This document shows positions 7,046-14,234 of a stretch of 47,233 nucleotides of DNA, piece after piece (the first letter of the stretch is position 1; each line of letters starts with the position of its first letter). The notes below the pieces were generated by a model. The model was not told the origin of the DNA. It searched no databases and was given only the letters and a program-made list of their open reading frames with translations. The DNA is from Alkalibacterium sp. MB6. GTDB lineage: Bacteria; Bacillota; Bacilli; Lactobacillales; Carnobacteriaceae_A. Where the stretch lies: positions 1 to 47,233 of the forward strand of contig NZ_PREX01000021.1 in NCBI RefSeq assembly GCF_009935905.1, in the 5' to 3' direction. Position numbers and translations under genes: made by a program.

Positions 7046-8425
7046 ATGGACATGCAAAGCAAATGGGTAAGATTTGGTACAGGACTGTTAACTGCAAGTG
7101 CGTTATTTTTAGCAGCTTGTGGAAACGGTGAGGAAACTGAAGACGAAACGGCTGATCAGACACCAGAACAAGCTACTGAACAAGATGATACGTCAAGCGA
7201 AGAAACCACAGACGATGAAACAGCCAGTGGTGAAACGGTTGAAATCACGTTTTGGCATGCGATGAATGGCCCACACCAGGAAGCAATCACTGCTTTAACT
7301 GAAGCTTTTAACGAATCACAAGATCAATATGTTGTAAATGAACAAGGGCAAGGTGGCTACCCAGAATTACGTCAGTCCATTATGGGAGCGGCTGTATCGG
7401 GTGATTTGCCAACGATGTCTCAGCTAACGGCCACAGATGTTCCAGAATTAGCTTCAAACGATTTGCTAGCTCCTTTATCTGAGGAATTCTTAGTAGCAAA
7501 TGGCTTTGATGAAGATGCGCTGAACGATATTTATGAAGGCTTCTTATCCAGTTCTACTTATGAAGGCGAGATGTACGCCATGCCTTTCTCAAAATCAACC
7601 CGAGTGATGTATTATAATCAAGGCGTATTGGATGAGTTTGGTGTAGAATTACCAACTACTTGGGATGAAGTCGAATCGTTAGGCGAATTAATGGTAGAAG
7701 CTGGAGATGACCGTGTCGCAATGGGTCTTGAAAACGGCTTTGAAATGGAATTCGAAACAATGGCTCGACAAAATGGTGCCGACTTTATTAACGCCGACAC
7801 GTTGGAAGCCAGTATTAATGCACCAGAAAGTGTTGAAGCTTTAGAGTTTCTAACGAATCTATTTGAATCAGGTTATGCTCGTACAGCAGGCGAAGACGGT
7901 TTCTTCTCAGGACCATTCGGTAGAGGCGAGTCTGCTTTATATATCGGATCTTCTGCAGGGGTTGCCCACGTTGAACCTGTCGCTGAAGAAAACGGCTTGG
8001 ACTGGGGAACAGCTCCAATCCCAACATTTAATGATACTGAATTAACTCTATTTGCTGGAAATGATTTAGGATTATTCTCGTCTGCCTCAGAAGAAGAACA
8101 AAGAGGCTTTGTTGAATACATTAATTTCTTATTGCAACCTGAAAATACAGCTGAATGGGCTATGCTTTCTGGTTATGTTCCGATTCGTGAGTCAGCTCTT
8201 GAAGATCCTGATTACGTTGCCTTCTTAGAAGAAAACCCTCAACAAGAAGCTGCTACGACTATGTTGAGTTACGGCATGTCTTCACCCACTTTTGTAGGTT
8301 ACGGAGAATTTAGAAATGCTTTAATCGATGCAATGGATGACGTCGCTGTTTCAGGAATGGCACCACAAGAGGTTCTTGATAATTTACAAGCAGAGGCTGA
8401 ATCGATTATTGAATCAAATAACTAA
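7046..8425 (+). CDS. UgpB-like substrate-binding lipoprotein
   Basis: Extracellular, lipid-anchored binding protein of 459 residues. The signal peptide ends in the lipobox LAAC, with Cys about residue 25. A Thr/Glu/Asp-rich linker follows, then the binding domain beginning ITFWHAMNGPHQEAITALTEAFN, a UgpB-type start (family resemblance). Other typical pieces are YNQGVLDEFGVELPTTWDEV and YIGSSAG. It is very acidic, as in many surface proteins of alkaliphilic or salt-tolerant Firmicutes. AAAAGGAGAAG precedes ATG 7046. The UgpB resemblance hints at glycerophosphodiester or glycerol-phosphate uptake, but a sugar cannot be excluded. Confidence 0.82.
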   Translation: MDMQSKWVRFGTGLLTASALFLAACGNGEETEDETADQTPEQATEQDDTSSEETTDDETASGETVEITFWHAMNGPHQEAITALTEAFNESQDQYVVNEQGQGGYPELRQSIMGAAVSGDLPTMSQLTATDVPELASNDLLAPLSEEFLVANGFDEDALNDIYEGFLSSSTYEGEMYAMPFSKSTRVMYYNQGVLDEFGVELPTTWDEVESLGELMVEAGDDRVAMGLENGFEMEFETMARQNGADFINADTLEASINAPESVEALEFLTNLFESGYARTAGEDGFFSGPFGRGESALYIGSSAGVAHVEPVAEENGLDWGTAPIPTFNDTELTLFAGNDLGLFSSASEEEQRGFVEYINFLLQPENTAEWAMLSGYVPIRESALEDPDYVAFLEENPQQEAATTMLSYGMSSPTFVGYGEFRNALIDAMDDVAVSGMAPQEVLDNLQAEAESIIESNN

Positions 8426-8450
8426 ACAGGATTGTAGAAAGGATTAGTAT

Positions 8451-9785
8451 ATGACGACTTACCGCATTTGGAGTGGCATCACAACCATTGGCGGGAATAT
8501 TGTCGAAGTACGTACAGAAAAAGCCAGAGTCTATTGTGACTTTGGCTTATCTGTTGCTTCCGACCTTCCCGAAGACGAACAAACGCAATCGGAATTGGAA
8601 AACTTAATTCTGATCCAGGCGTTTCCTGCTATTCCTGAATTGCTAGAAACGGATGATTTTGAAAAATTAGACTTACCGGGTTTTCATTTGAACACATTAA
8701 AAACAGCTGTTTTCATTTCCCATCTTCATTTGGATCACATGGGGGCTTTGAAGTTTTTGCCAAAAGAAGTGGACGTGTATTTATCGGAAGACTCTTTAAA
8801 ACTCTATCATTTACTCTTAGAAGTGGGAGAAGAAGAGCCGGTGAAATGCCAGCTACATGCGTATAAACCGAATGAAAAAGTTGTCGTTGGTGACATTACA
8901 GTCGAAGCTCAAGAAAGTGATCACGATGAAAAAGGTGCTCACGCATTATTTATCCAAACTGAAGACTTGAAGCTAATCCATTCAGGGGACTTCCGCTTCA
9001 ATGGGTATAAGCCTGAAAAGGTAAAGGCTTGGGCTGAAAAAGCACGAATGTGGGAGACTGATGTTCTTTTGATTGAAGGAACGAGTTACAGTTTCGACGA
9101 TGTAGAGTCTGAACAAATGGAATTGTTGGATAATGAATTTGTAGAAGAAGTCGAAGCACCGTTGACAGAAGAGATGTTGCTGGACGAATTAACTTATTTG
9201 TTTAGAGCAAACGAAACAGAACTGCTTATCTATAATCCCTATATCAGAAACGTCGAAAGAATAGTCCAGGTTGACAAAGTTGCCAAAGATAGTGGACGGA
9301 CGATGGTATGGGAAGAGGCCTATGCCTATGTATTAGCAGCCTTTTATCCAGAAAAACAGTTTACTGTTTTAGAAGAAACCTTCAACGGAAAACTCTCTGA
9401 TTCTGCTTTGAAGGAGCTGGTGTCTCTTGACCAGTTAAAAGAAGAGCCTGGCAAATACGTTTTGCAAAGTAGCTATAAAAATATAGCATTCTTGGAAGAC
9501 TTTGGAATTGGTATTTATATTCACAGCAATGGCGAACCATTGGGAGATTACGATTTAAGGTATGGTTTACTGTTGGACAGCTTAGACGAATATGGGTTTG
9601 ATTTTTTGTCACTAGGCCCAAGCGGACATGCCGGCCGAGATGACATCATCGAAGTCGCAAAAACAGTTTCAGCAAAGAATACCTTGCCATGGCACTCATT
9701 TAAACCAGAAGCCCTGCATAAAGCGTTGACTGAAAACGGCGTTCAATCCTTCTTACCGGAGCTGGGTAAAGAATACAGAGGTTAA
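8451..9785 (+). CDS. Metallo-beta-lactamase-fold hydrolase (RNase J/CPSF-like type)
   Basis: The product (444 aa) has the metal site SHLHLDHMG (H91, H93, D95, H96), a second ligand region ESDHDEKGAHAL, and IHSGDFRFNG and SLGPSGHAGRDD further on, with a C-terminal histidine motif LPWHSFKPEAL. The GHAGRDD/WHSF order recalls the beta-CASP RNA-processing branch, but the protein is shorter than RNase J. It is the last gene of the importer operon, 25 nt after the binding protein, so it probably acts on the imported compound or its phosphoester; that is inference. AAAGGA precedes ATG 8451. Transcription should stop at 9849-9892. Confidence 0.78.
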   Translation: MTTYRIWSGITTIGGNIVEVRTEKARVYCDFGLSVASDLPEDEQTQSELENLILIQAFPAIPELLETDDFEKLDLPGFHLNTLKTAVFISHLHLDHMGALKFLPKEVDVYLSEDSLKLYHLLLEVGEEEPVKCQLHAYKPNEKVVVGDITVEAQESDHDEKGAHALFIQTEDLKLIHSGDFRFNGYKPEKVKAWAEKARMWETDVLLIEGTSYSFDDVESEQMELLDNEFVEEVEAPLTEEMLLDELTYLFRANETELLIYNPYIRNVERIVQVDKVAKDSGRTMVWEEAYAYVLAAFYPEKQFTVLEETFNGKLSDSALKELVSLDQLKEEPGKYVLQSSYKNIAFLEDFGIGIYIHSNGEPLGDYDLRYGLLLDSLDEYGFDFLSLGPSGHAGRDDIIEVAKTVSAKNTLPWHSFKPEALHKALTENGVQSFLPELGKEYRG

Positions 9786-9848
9786 TCTTAGTTATTAGTC
9801 TAATGGACCAGGAAAAAGCGGCTACAAATGAATAACCCTACCAACAAA

Positions 9849-9892
9849 ATAAGCTCTCACTAACTGACTTAATCAGTTGAGTGAGAGCTTTA
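9849..9892. terminator. Terminator hairpin, copy 2 of a repeated sequence
   Basis: AAGCTCTCAC-TAACTGA (9851-9867) pairs with TCAGTTGA-GTGAGAGCTT (9873-9890), followed by TATTTATT. It serves the convergent hydrolase and SDR genes. Arms and context closely match 3481-3524. Confidence 0.75.
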
Positions 9893-9896
9893 TTTA

Positions 9897-10694
9897 TTAC
9901 ATTACAGATCCACCGGATAGCTTCACAGATTCTCCAACAATATTCTCAGCGGCGTCTGACAGTAAAAACGCAATCGTATTAGCGACTTCCTTGGCAGTCG
10001 TAATTCGACCAGAAGGTAACTTGTCGCTTTCAATTTTATACTGTTCTTCAAAGGTGCTGTTCTCGCGTTCAGCTTTCCTTCCAATCGAATCTAGTCCCAT
10101 CTTCGTTTCAACATAACCTGGGCAGACGGCATTCACTCGGATATTGTGCTGAATAGCTTCTAAGGCAAATGATTGTGTAAAGCCATTTAGCGCAAACTTC
10201 GATCCGACGTAGGCAGTGCCAGCGAAGGTTCCTCTTATCCCAGAAAGAGAAGAGACATTGACAATAGCGCCATCTTTATTGTCCTTCATCGATTCATATA
10301 GGCGTTGCGTCAACAGGATGGGAACAGTGAAGTTCAGATGCATAATGCGTTCTAGTTCATCTTGAGTCAAGTCCTCTATCACACCGCCACCGGTTATACC
10401 CGCTGAGTTGACGAGTAAAGAGACGGGACCCATTTTTTCTTCAGAGGCTTGAATGAGTTGTTCCCTTTCATCAGCATTCGCTAAGTCAGCCAGGTAATAA
10501 AATACCTTCGCATGTGGCGTTTCATTTTCAATGTCAGCTTTCAATTCTTTTAACACATTTTCTTTCCGCCCGGTTATCGTGACCGCTGCACCCATAGAAG
10601 CGACAACCTTAGCTGTTTCATAGCCGATACCACCAGTCGCACCCGTGATTAAAGCGCGTTTCCCTTTTAACGTCGTTGATGAAAAAATAGACAT
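9897..10694 (-). CDS. SDR-family oxidoreductase
   Basis: Classical short-chain dehydrogenase/reductase of 265 residues. The dinucleotide motif TGATGGIG lies at 17-24, NSAG at 96-99, and the catalytic Ser (148/149), Tyr162 and Lys166 appear in VSSLSG and YVGSK. The C-terminal GRITTAKEVANTIAFLLSD and VKLSGGSVM are FabG-like, but a fatty-acid role is not implied without the rest of a fab cluster. TGR after the second strand hints at NADPH preference. AAGGAGG precedes ATG 10694. It appears to be a single-gene unit; the substrate is unknown. Confidence 0.85.
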   Translation of the reverse strand: MSIFSSTTLKGKRALITGATGGIGYETAKVVASMGAAVTITGRKENVLKELKADIENETPHAKVFYYLADLANADEREQLIQASEEKMGPVSLLVNSAGITGGGVIEDLTQDELERIMHLNFTVPILLTQRLYESMKDNKDGAIVNVSSLSGIRGTFAGTAYVGSKFALNGFTQSFALEAIQHNIRVNAVCPGYVETKMGLDSIGRKAERENSTFEEQYKIESDKLPSGRITTAKEVANTIAFLLSDAAENIVGESVKLSGGSVM

Positions 10695-10773
10695 GCTAAT
10701 CCTCCTTGATAATCGTTGATTAGGTAAATTGTTCCATAAACATTACTTATAATCCACTGATTCACACTGATAT

Positions 10774-10803
10774 AAGGACAAATCTGGCCTAGCCAGATTT
10801 TAC
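10774..10803. repeat. TCTGGC/GCCAGA palindrome, copy 2
   Basis: Differs by one base from the copy at 3552-3581 over 30 nt (centre CTA instead of CTG). It lies 18 nt before the array at 10822. Confidence 0.7.
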
Positions 10804-10821
10804 ATCACGAAGAGCTTGACT

Positions 10822-10956
10822 GAGTTGCATAGAAGGTGCTTCTCTACGGAACTCGCTACAATAATATGCTTCGAGTTGCTTAGAGACTGGCTCTCTACGG
10901 ATTTTAAATAAAAATGAGTAGCAGAGCTGCTTAGACGAAGGCTCTCTAAGCAACTC
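10822..10956. repeat. Three-unit palindrome array A, 51-nt period (GAGTTGC type)
   Basis: Units of 33 nt lie at 10822-10854, 10873-10905 and 10924-10956, with starts exactly 51 nt apart. Unit 3 opens GAGCTGCTTAGA and closes TCTCTAAGCAACTC. Unit 1 opens GAGTTGCATAGAAG and closes CTTCTCTACGGAACTC. Unit 2 has a decayed right arm. Spacers of 18 nt are unrelated to each other. The array fills the gap between the divergent SDR and metallophosphoesterase genes (10695-11093). Confidence 0.85.
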
Positions 10957-11093
10957 GCCCAAAACATTCACCAGGAATAGGAGGAGAATCATGTAGTTTG
11001 TTTCGTTTCTCTTACACTATGACTATCCGCTTTATCAATGGGATTAATCGTGCTACACTAATCACTAGTTTAGATGACAGGAGAGACAGAAGC

Positions 11094-11984
11094 ATGAAAA
11101 ATAATCGAGTTAAAAAGAATACAAATAGAAATAAACCAGGTAAAAAGTTAGCTATCGGGTTGGTCATTTTGCTACTCATCGCTGGGTGGTTGTACTGGGG
11201 AAATAATTCCATTGAAACGACTCATCACACCTACCAGCACGAAGCGATTCCTGATTCCTTTGATGGGTATACCATTGTTCAAGTGTCTGATTTGCACAAT
11301 AAAGAGTATAACGGGAGGCTGACAAGTGAAGTACAGGAGCAAGATCCGGATTTGATTGTGGTGACGGGAGATCAAGTTGACCGTAACCGAACGAATATAG
11401 AAGTAGCTGTCAAAGCGCTTGAAGAGTTAGTAGACATTGCGCCTGTTTATTTTGTGTCTGGGAATCATGAAATTGCTTCTCAGCAATACGATACCTTAGC
11501 TGAGGAACTCGATAATATTGGAGTCATCAATCTCGATAATGAGACAGCTGTGATTACGGAAAACGGAGAAGAGTTGGGCATGATAGGGATTGAAGATCCA
11601 TTATTGATGCTCTTAGATGACGTGGAAGAAGCGGGATCAGCTGAATTGTATCTAGAAGGAGTCATTAATGAGTTGATTGAAGAAGTCAACACAGACTTTG
11701 TTCTGCTCCTCTCACACCGAGTGGAGTTATTCGATGTGTATAAAGAAACAGAGGTTGATTTGGCATTAACCGGTCATGCACATGGGGGACAGATTCGCTT
11801 GCCATTTACAGATGGGTTGTATGCTCCGTCTCAAGGCTTTTTCCCTGAGGTAACCAGTGGCGTGACAGAAGAAAACGGCACGACGATGATTGCAAGTCGC
11901 GGCTTAGGAAACAGTATTTTTCCCTTTCGTATAAATAATCGTCCGGAATTAGTCGTTATTACATTACGGTCGGGGGGTGAGTAA
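11094..11984 (+). CDS. Membrane-anchored metallophosphoesterase (YkuE/YaeI-like)
   Basis: The 296-residue protein has a basic N-terminus, one membrane helix (about 18-36, LAIGLVILLLIAGWLYW) and a calcineurin-like phosphoesterase domain outside. Metal-binding motifs run in order: VSDLH (D66, H68), VTGDQVD, SGNHE, LLLSHRVELFD and TGHAHGGQ. Relatives act on phospholipid or nucleotide phosphoesters. ATG 11094 is chosen because AGGAGA lies 9 nt before it; an upstream GTG at 10998 would add an unlikely leader. TGCTACACT near 11051 may be an extended -10. Confidence 0.82.
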   Translation: MKNNRVKKNTNRNKPGKKLAIGLVILLLIAGWLYWGNNSIETTHHTYQHEAIPDSFDGYTIVQVSDLHNKEYNGRLTSEVQEQDPDLIVVTGDQVDRNRTNIEVAVKALEELVDIAPVYFVSGNHEIASQQYDTLAEELDNIGVINLDNETAVITENGEELGMIGIEDPLLMLLDDVEEAGSAELYLEGVINELIEEVNTDFVLLLSHRVELFDVYKETEVDLALTGHAHGGQIRLPFTDGLYAPSQGFFPEVTSGVTEENGTTMIASRGLGNSIFPFRINNRPELVVITLRSGGE

Positions 11985-12051
11985 GGATAGCTTTACAGAC
12001 TAAATCAACCCTTCAACCGCCTTCCGTAACAAATGTAACAATGTGTAGTGA

Positions 12052-12855
12052 GAACGTAAACTTGAAAGAATTATCAATGTCGACAATGTATCGATTTTAT
12101 CACCTGCTAAAGAAGTCAGTGACCCCATTTCTCCACGACTAACTATCAATTTAGTTATCGGTTTGTTATTTGGACTCATATCCGGTATTCTCTTGGCGTT
12201 ATTAATTTATGTCTTTGATAAGAAAGTTAACGAAGAAGAAGACGTAACAGAATTGATGCAGTGGAATAATATTGGCTCAACCATTATGGTCACCTCTTCT
12301 GTACAAGGAGAAGGCAAGTCTGTCATTGCTTCTAATTTGGCCTTAGTCTTTGCTTCTCAAGGGAAACGGGTGCTCTTGGTGGATGCGGATTTAAGAAGAC
12401 CCACGCTACACAAGAAGTTTAATTTACCAAATAATAACGGACTCAGTTCTTTCCTAATAGGAACTATACCGGCTCTATCAGTTATCTTAGATAAGCCATA
12501 CAATAAGAATTTATATATATTGACAAGTGGCGTCATCCCGCCTAACCCAGCAGAACTACTAGCTTCTCAAAGAATGGAAGACTTGATGGTGAAATTGAAA
12601 GCCCAATTCGACTTGATTATTATTGATTCACCGCCCGTCACAGCCGTCTCTGATGCACAAATACTAGCGAGTCGAGTGGACGGCACCTTGTTTGTTGTTA
12701 GAAAAGGAGTTGCCAAAAAACACAATCTTCTGAGATCAAAGGAACTCATGGAAAATGTTCAAGCGAGAGTCATAGGCACTGTCTTTAACGGTAAAAAATC
12801 CGAAAAAGAAAGTGACTATACCTTATACAGAGAGAAGCAGCACACGTATTCGTAG
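12052..12855 (+). pseudogene. Truncated CpsC-CpsD (Wzz/BY-kinase) fossil
   Basis: The open frame starts after two stops at 12046-12051. Residues just upstream of a TTG at 12163 read VSILSPAKEVSDPISPRLTI and then a membrane helix, the C-terminal end of a CpsC/Wzz chain-length regulator. This runs straight into a tyrosine-kinase ATPase: SSVQGEGKSVIASNLA (Walker A), RVLLVDADLRRPT (Walker A') and LIIIDSPPV (Walker B), with tyrosines near the end. The usual linker around the kinase N-terminus is missing, as is nearly all of CpsC. No ribosome site or ATG is present and no capsule genes are nearby, so this is best read as a deletion remnant. In Firmicutes CpsC and CpsD are normally separate. Confidence 0.75.
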
Positions 12856-12880
12856 AAACACAGGTGAGTGGTTTTTGGAT

Positions 12881-13015
12881 GAGTTGCGTAGAGAGGCGCT
12901 CTCTACGCAGTTCAGTTAAATAGTTAGAGTCGAGTTGCTTAGAGACTGAATGTCTAAGCAACTCGACTCTTTTTTGTGTGCTGAGTTAGGTAGAGAGGGC
13001 GTCGCTAAGCAGTTC
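12881..13015. repeat. Three-unit palindrome array B, 51-nt period (GAGTTGC type)
   Basis: Units of 33 nt lie at 12881-12913, 12932-12964 and 12983-13015, again exactly 51 nt apart. Unit 1 (GAGTTGCGTAGAGAG, then CTCTCTACGCAGTTC) is almost perfectly self-complementary, with TA/CG changes matched on both arms compared with unit 2. Unit 3 is less regular. The array lies between the kinase fossil and the NERD gene. Confidence 0.85.
12926..12975 (+). terminator. Strong hairpin with T-tract formed by array B unit 2
   Basis: The arms of unit 2 are extended by AGAGTC/GACTCT into a perfect 18-bp stem (12926-12943 with 12953-12970) around a 9-nt loop, followed by a T run to 12975. This unit has the full form of an intrinsic terminator; the other units lack the T run. 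Confidence 0.7.
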
Positions 13016-13111
13016 GAATAATTTTTTTCAAATAGTCAAAAGAAAATAGTTCTTTTCGCACTTAAAAAGACAATATATATAGTATAGGGATTTTTAAAGG
13101 AGGATATTAAA

Positions 13112-14017
13112 ATGAATGCAAACACGAGAGAACGATCAACAGTGAGTAACATTATGAGGAGCTTGCATAATCGGTCAAGGTTAACGTTAGCCGATAGATA
13201 TTATCACGAGGCATTGGAGAAAGGGTATAGAGGCGAGCTGCAATTCGATGCATTAGTGGAATCCTTGACGTGCGACCATATTTATTTAAAAGATTTACGA
13301 CTGAAGTATTACCGTAAGACCTTTCAAATTGATTCGCTCTTACTCGTCGGAAATAAGGCTTACATATATGAGGTTAAAAATTATGAAGGGGAATATGAAA
13401 TCAAGGGTGATCGACTGTTGCTGAGTTCGACAAAGGTGGAAGTTCCAGATCCGATGGTTCAGTTGCAACGAAGCATGTCCCTATTTCGTCAATTATTACA
13501 CCATTTCCAATTGCCTATAGACGTCGAGGGGTACGTCATCTTTATAAATGAAAAAATGGCATTGCATAACATGCCCAAATCACAATACTTGCTAAAAAGT
13601 ATGACCGTGAAGCAATTAGGGGCTATCAATAAGACGACTGAAAAAGTAAGTCAAAAGAATAAACGGTTGGCTAAACATTTACTTGCTAGTTTACAGGAAG
13701 AAAAACCTTATGACGATTTACCTGACTATTCATTTGAAACCATGAAAAAAGGCATGTTATGTAAGCATTGTTTTGGCCACCTTGAAAGGTTGTCAATGAG
13801 ACGGTCTTTTTGTCAAAGGTGTCGCCAAACGGAAGACTTATCTGAAAGTATTTATAGAAGCATAGTGGAATTTAGAGACTTATTTCCAGAGAAGAAACTA
13901 ACCACTAAGATCATTCATGAGTGGTGTGGGTCTATCCCATCAACTTATATGGTCACCCAAGTCCTGAAAAAGCACTACAATAGGCATAAACGTCATCGAT
14001 GGACCTACTTTGAGTAA
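13112..14017 (+). CDS. NERD-domain protein with C-terminal zinc ribbon
   Basis: 301 residues. The nuclease-related (NERD) domain spans about 35-160 and shows GE (41-42), D74 in QIDSLLLVG and EVKN (87-90), the pattern of a PD-(D/E)XK-like active site. A zinc-ribbon motif CKHC...CQRC (C217, C220, C234, C237) and a helical tail follow. NERD proteins are thought to act on DNA or RNA, but few are characterised. AAAGGAGG before ATG 13112 is a strong ribosome site. The gene stands alone between arrays B and C, the only gene here with such an array on both sides. Confidence 0.8.
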   Translation: MNANTRERSTVSNIMRSLHNRSRLTLADRYYHEALEKGYRGELQFDALVESLTCDHIYLKDLRLKYYRKTFQIDSLLLVGNKAYIYEVKNYEGEYEIKGDRLLLSSTKVEVPDPMVQLQRSMSLFRQLLHHFQLPIDVEGYVIFINEKMALHNMPKSQYLLKSMTVKQLGAINKTTEKVSQKNKRLAKHLLASLQEEKPYDDLPDYSFETMKKGMLCKHCFGHLERLSMRRSFCQRCRQTEDLSESIYRSIVEFRDLFPEKKLTTKIIHEWCGSIPSTYMVTQVLKKHYNRHKRHRWTYFE

Positions 14018-14028
14018 TTTTAGGCAGA

Positions 14029-14052
14029 GTATTCTGGCTGAAGCCAGAATAT
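14029..14052. repeat. TTCTGGC/GCCAGAA palindrome, variant copy 3
   Basis: GTATTCTGGCT and AGCCAGAATATC form a palindrome just after the NERD stop. It shares the CTGGC/GCCAG core with copies at 3552 and 10774 and, like them, precedes an array. It may also act as a weak terminator. Confidence 0.6.
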
Positions 14053-14090
14053 CCCCTTATTCAGATCCTTGAAAGAGGGGTTGATTTGAT

Positions 14091-14225
14091 GAGTTGCTTA
14101 GAGAAGGCCTCTGTGAGCAACTCAGCGACGATTCAGGTAACGAGTTGCTTAGAGAAAGCGCCTCTAAGCAAGTCAGCTCGACTAATTGACTTGAGTTGCC
14201 TAGATAGACCTCTTCTACGCAACTC
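14091..14225. repeat. Three-unit palindrome array C, 51-nt period (GAGTTGC type)
   Basis: Units of 33 nt lie at 14091-14123, 14142-14174 and 14193-14225, exactly 51 nt apart. Left arms are GAGTTGCTTAGAGA (units 1 and 2) and GAGTTGCCTAGA (unit 3). Right arms end GAGCAACTC, AAGCAAGTC and ACGCAACTC. It lies between the convergent NERD and CdaR-like genes. Confidence 0.85.
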
Positions 14226-14234
14226 GTTATATGT

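Noticed and set aside
10789-10992. Minus-strand 67-codon frame with 17-residue repeats across array A
   Set aside because: The 51-nt period equals 17 codons, so one frame repeats by arithmetic. The matching frames in arrays B and C are interrupted by stops in the spacers, and there is no ribosome site.
10822-14225. CRISPR arrays
   Set aside because: Units are regularly spaced, but repeats differ between units, are palindromic throughout, spacers are only 18 nt, there are just three units per locus and no cas genes.
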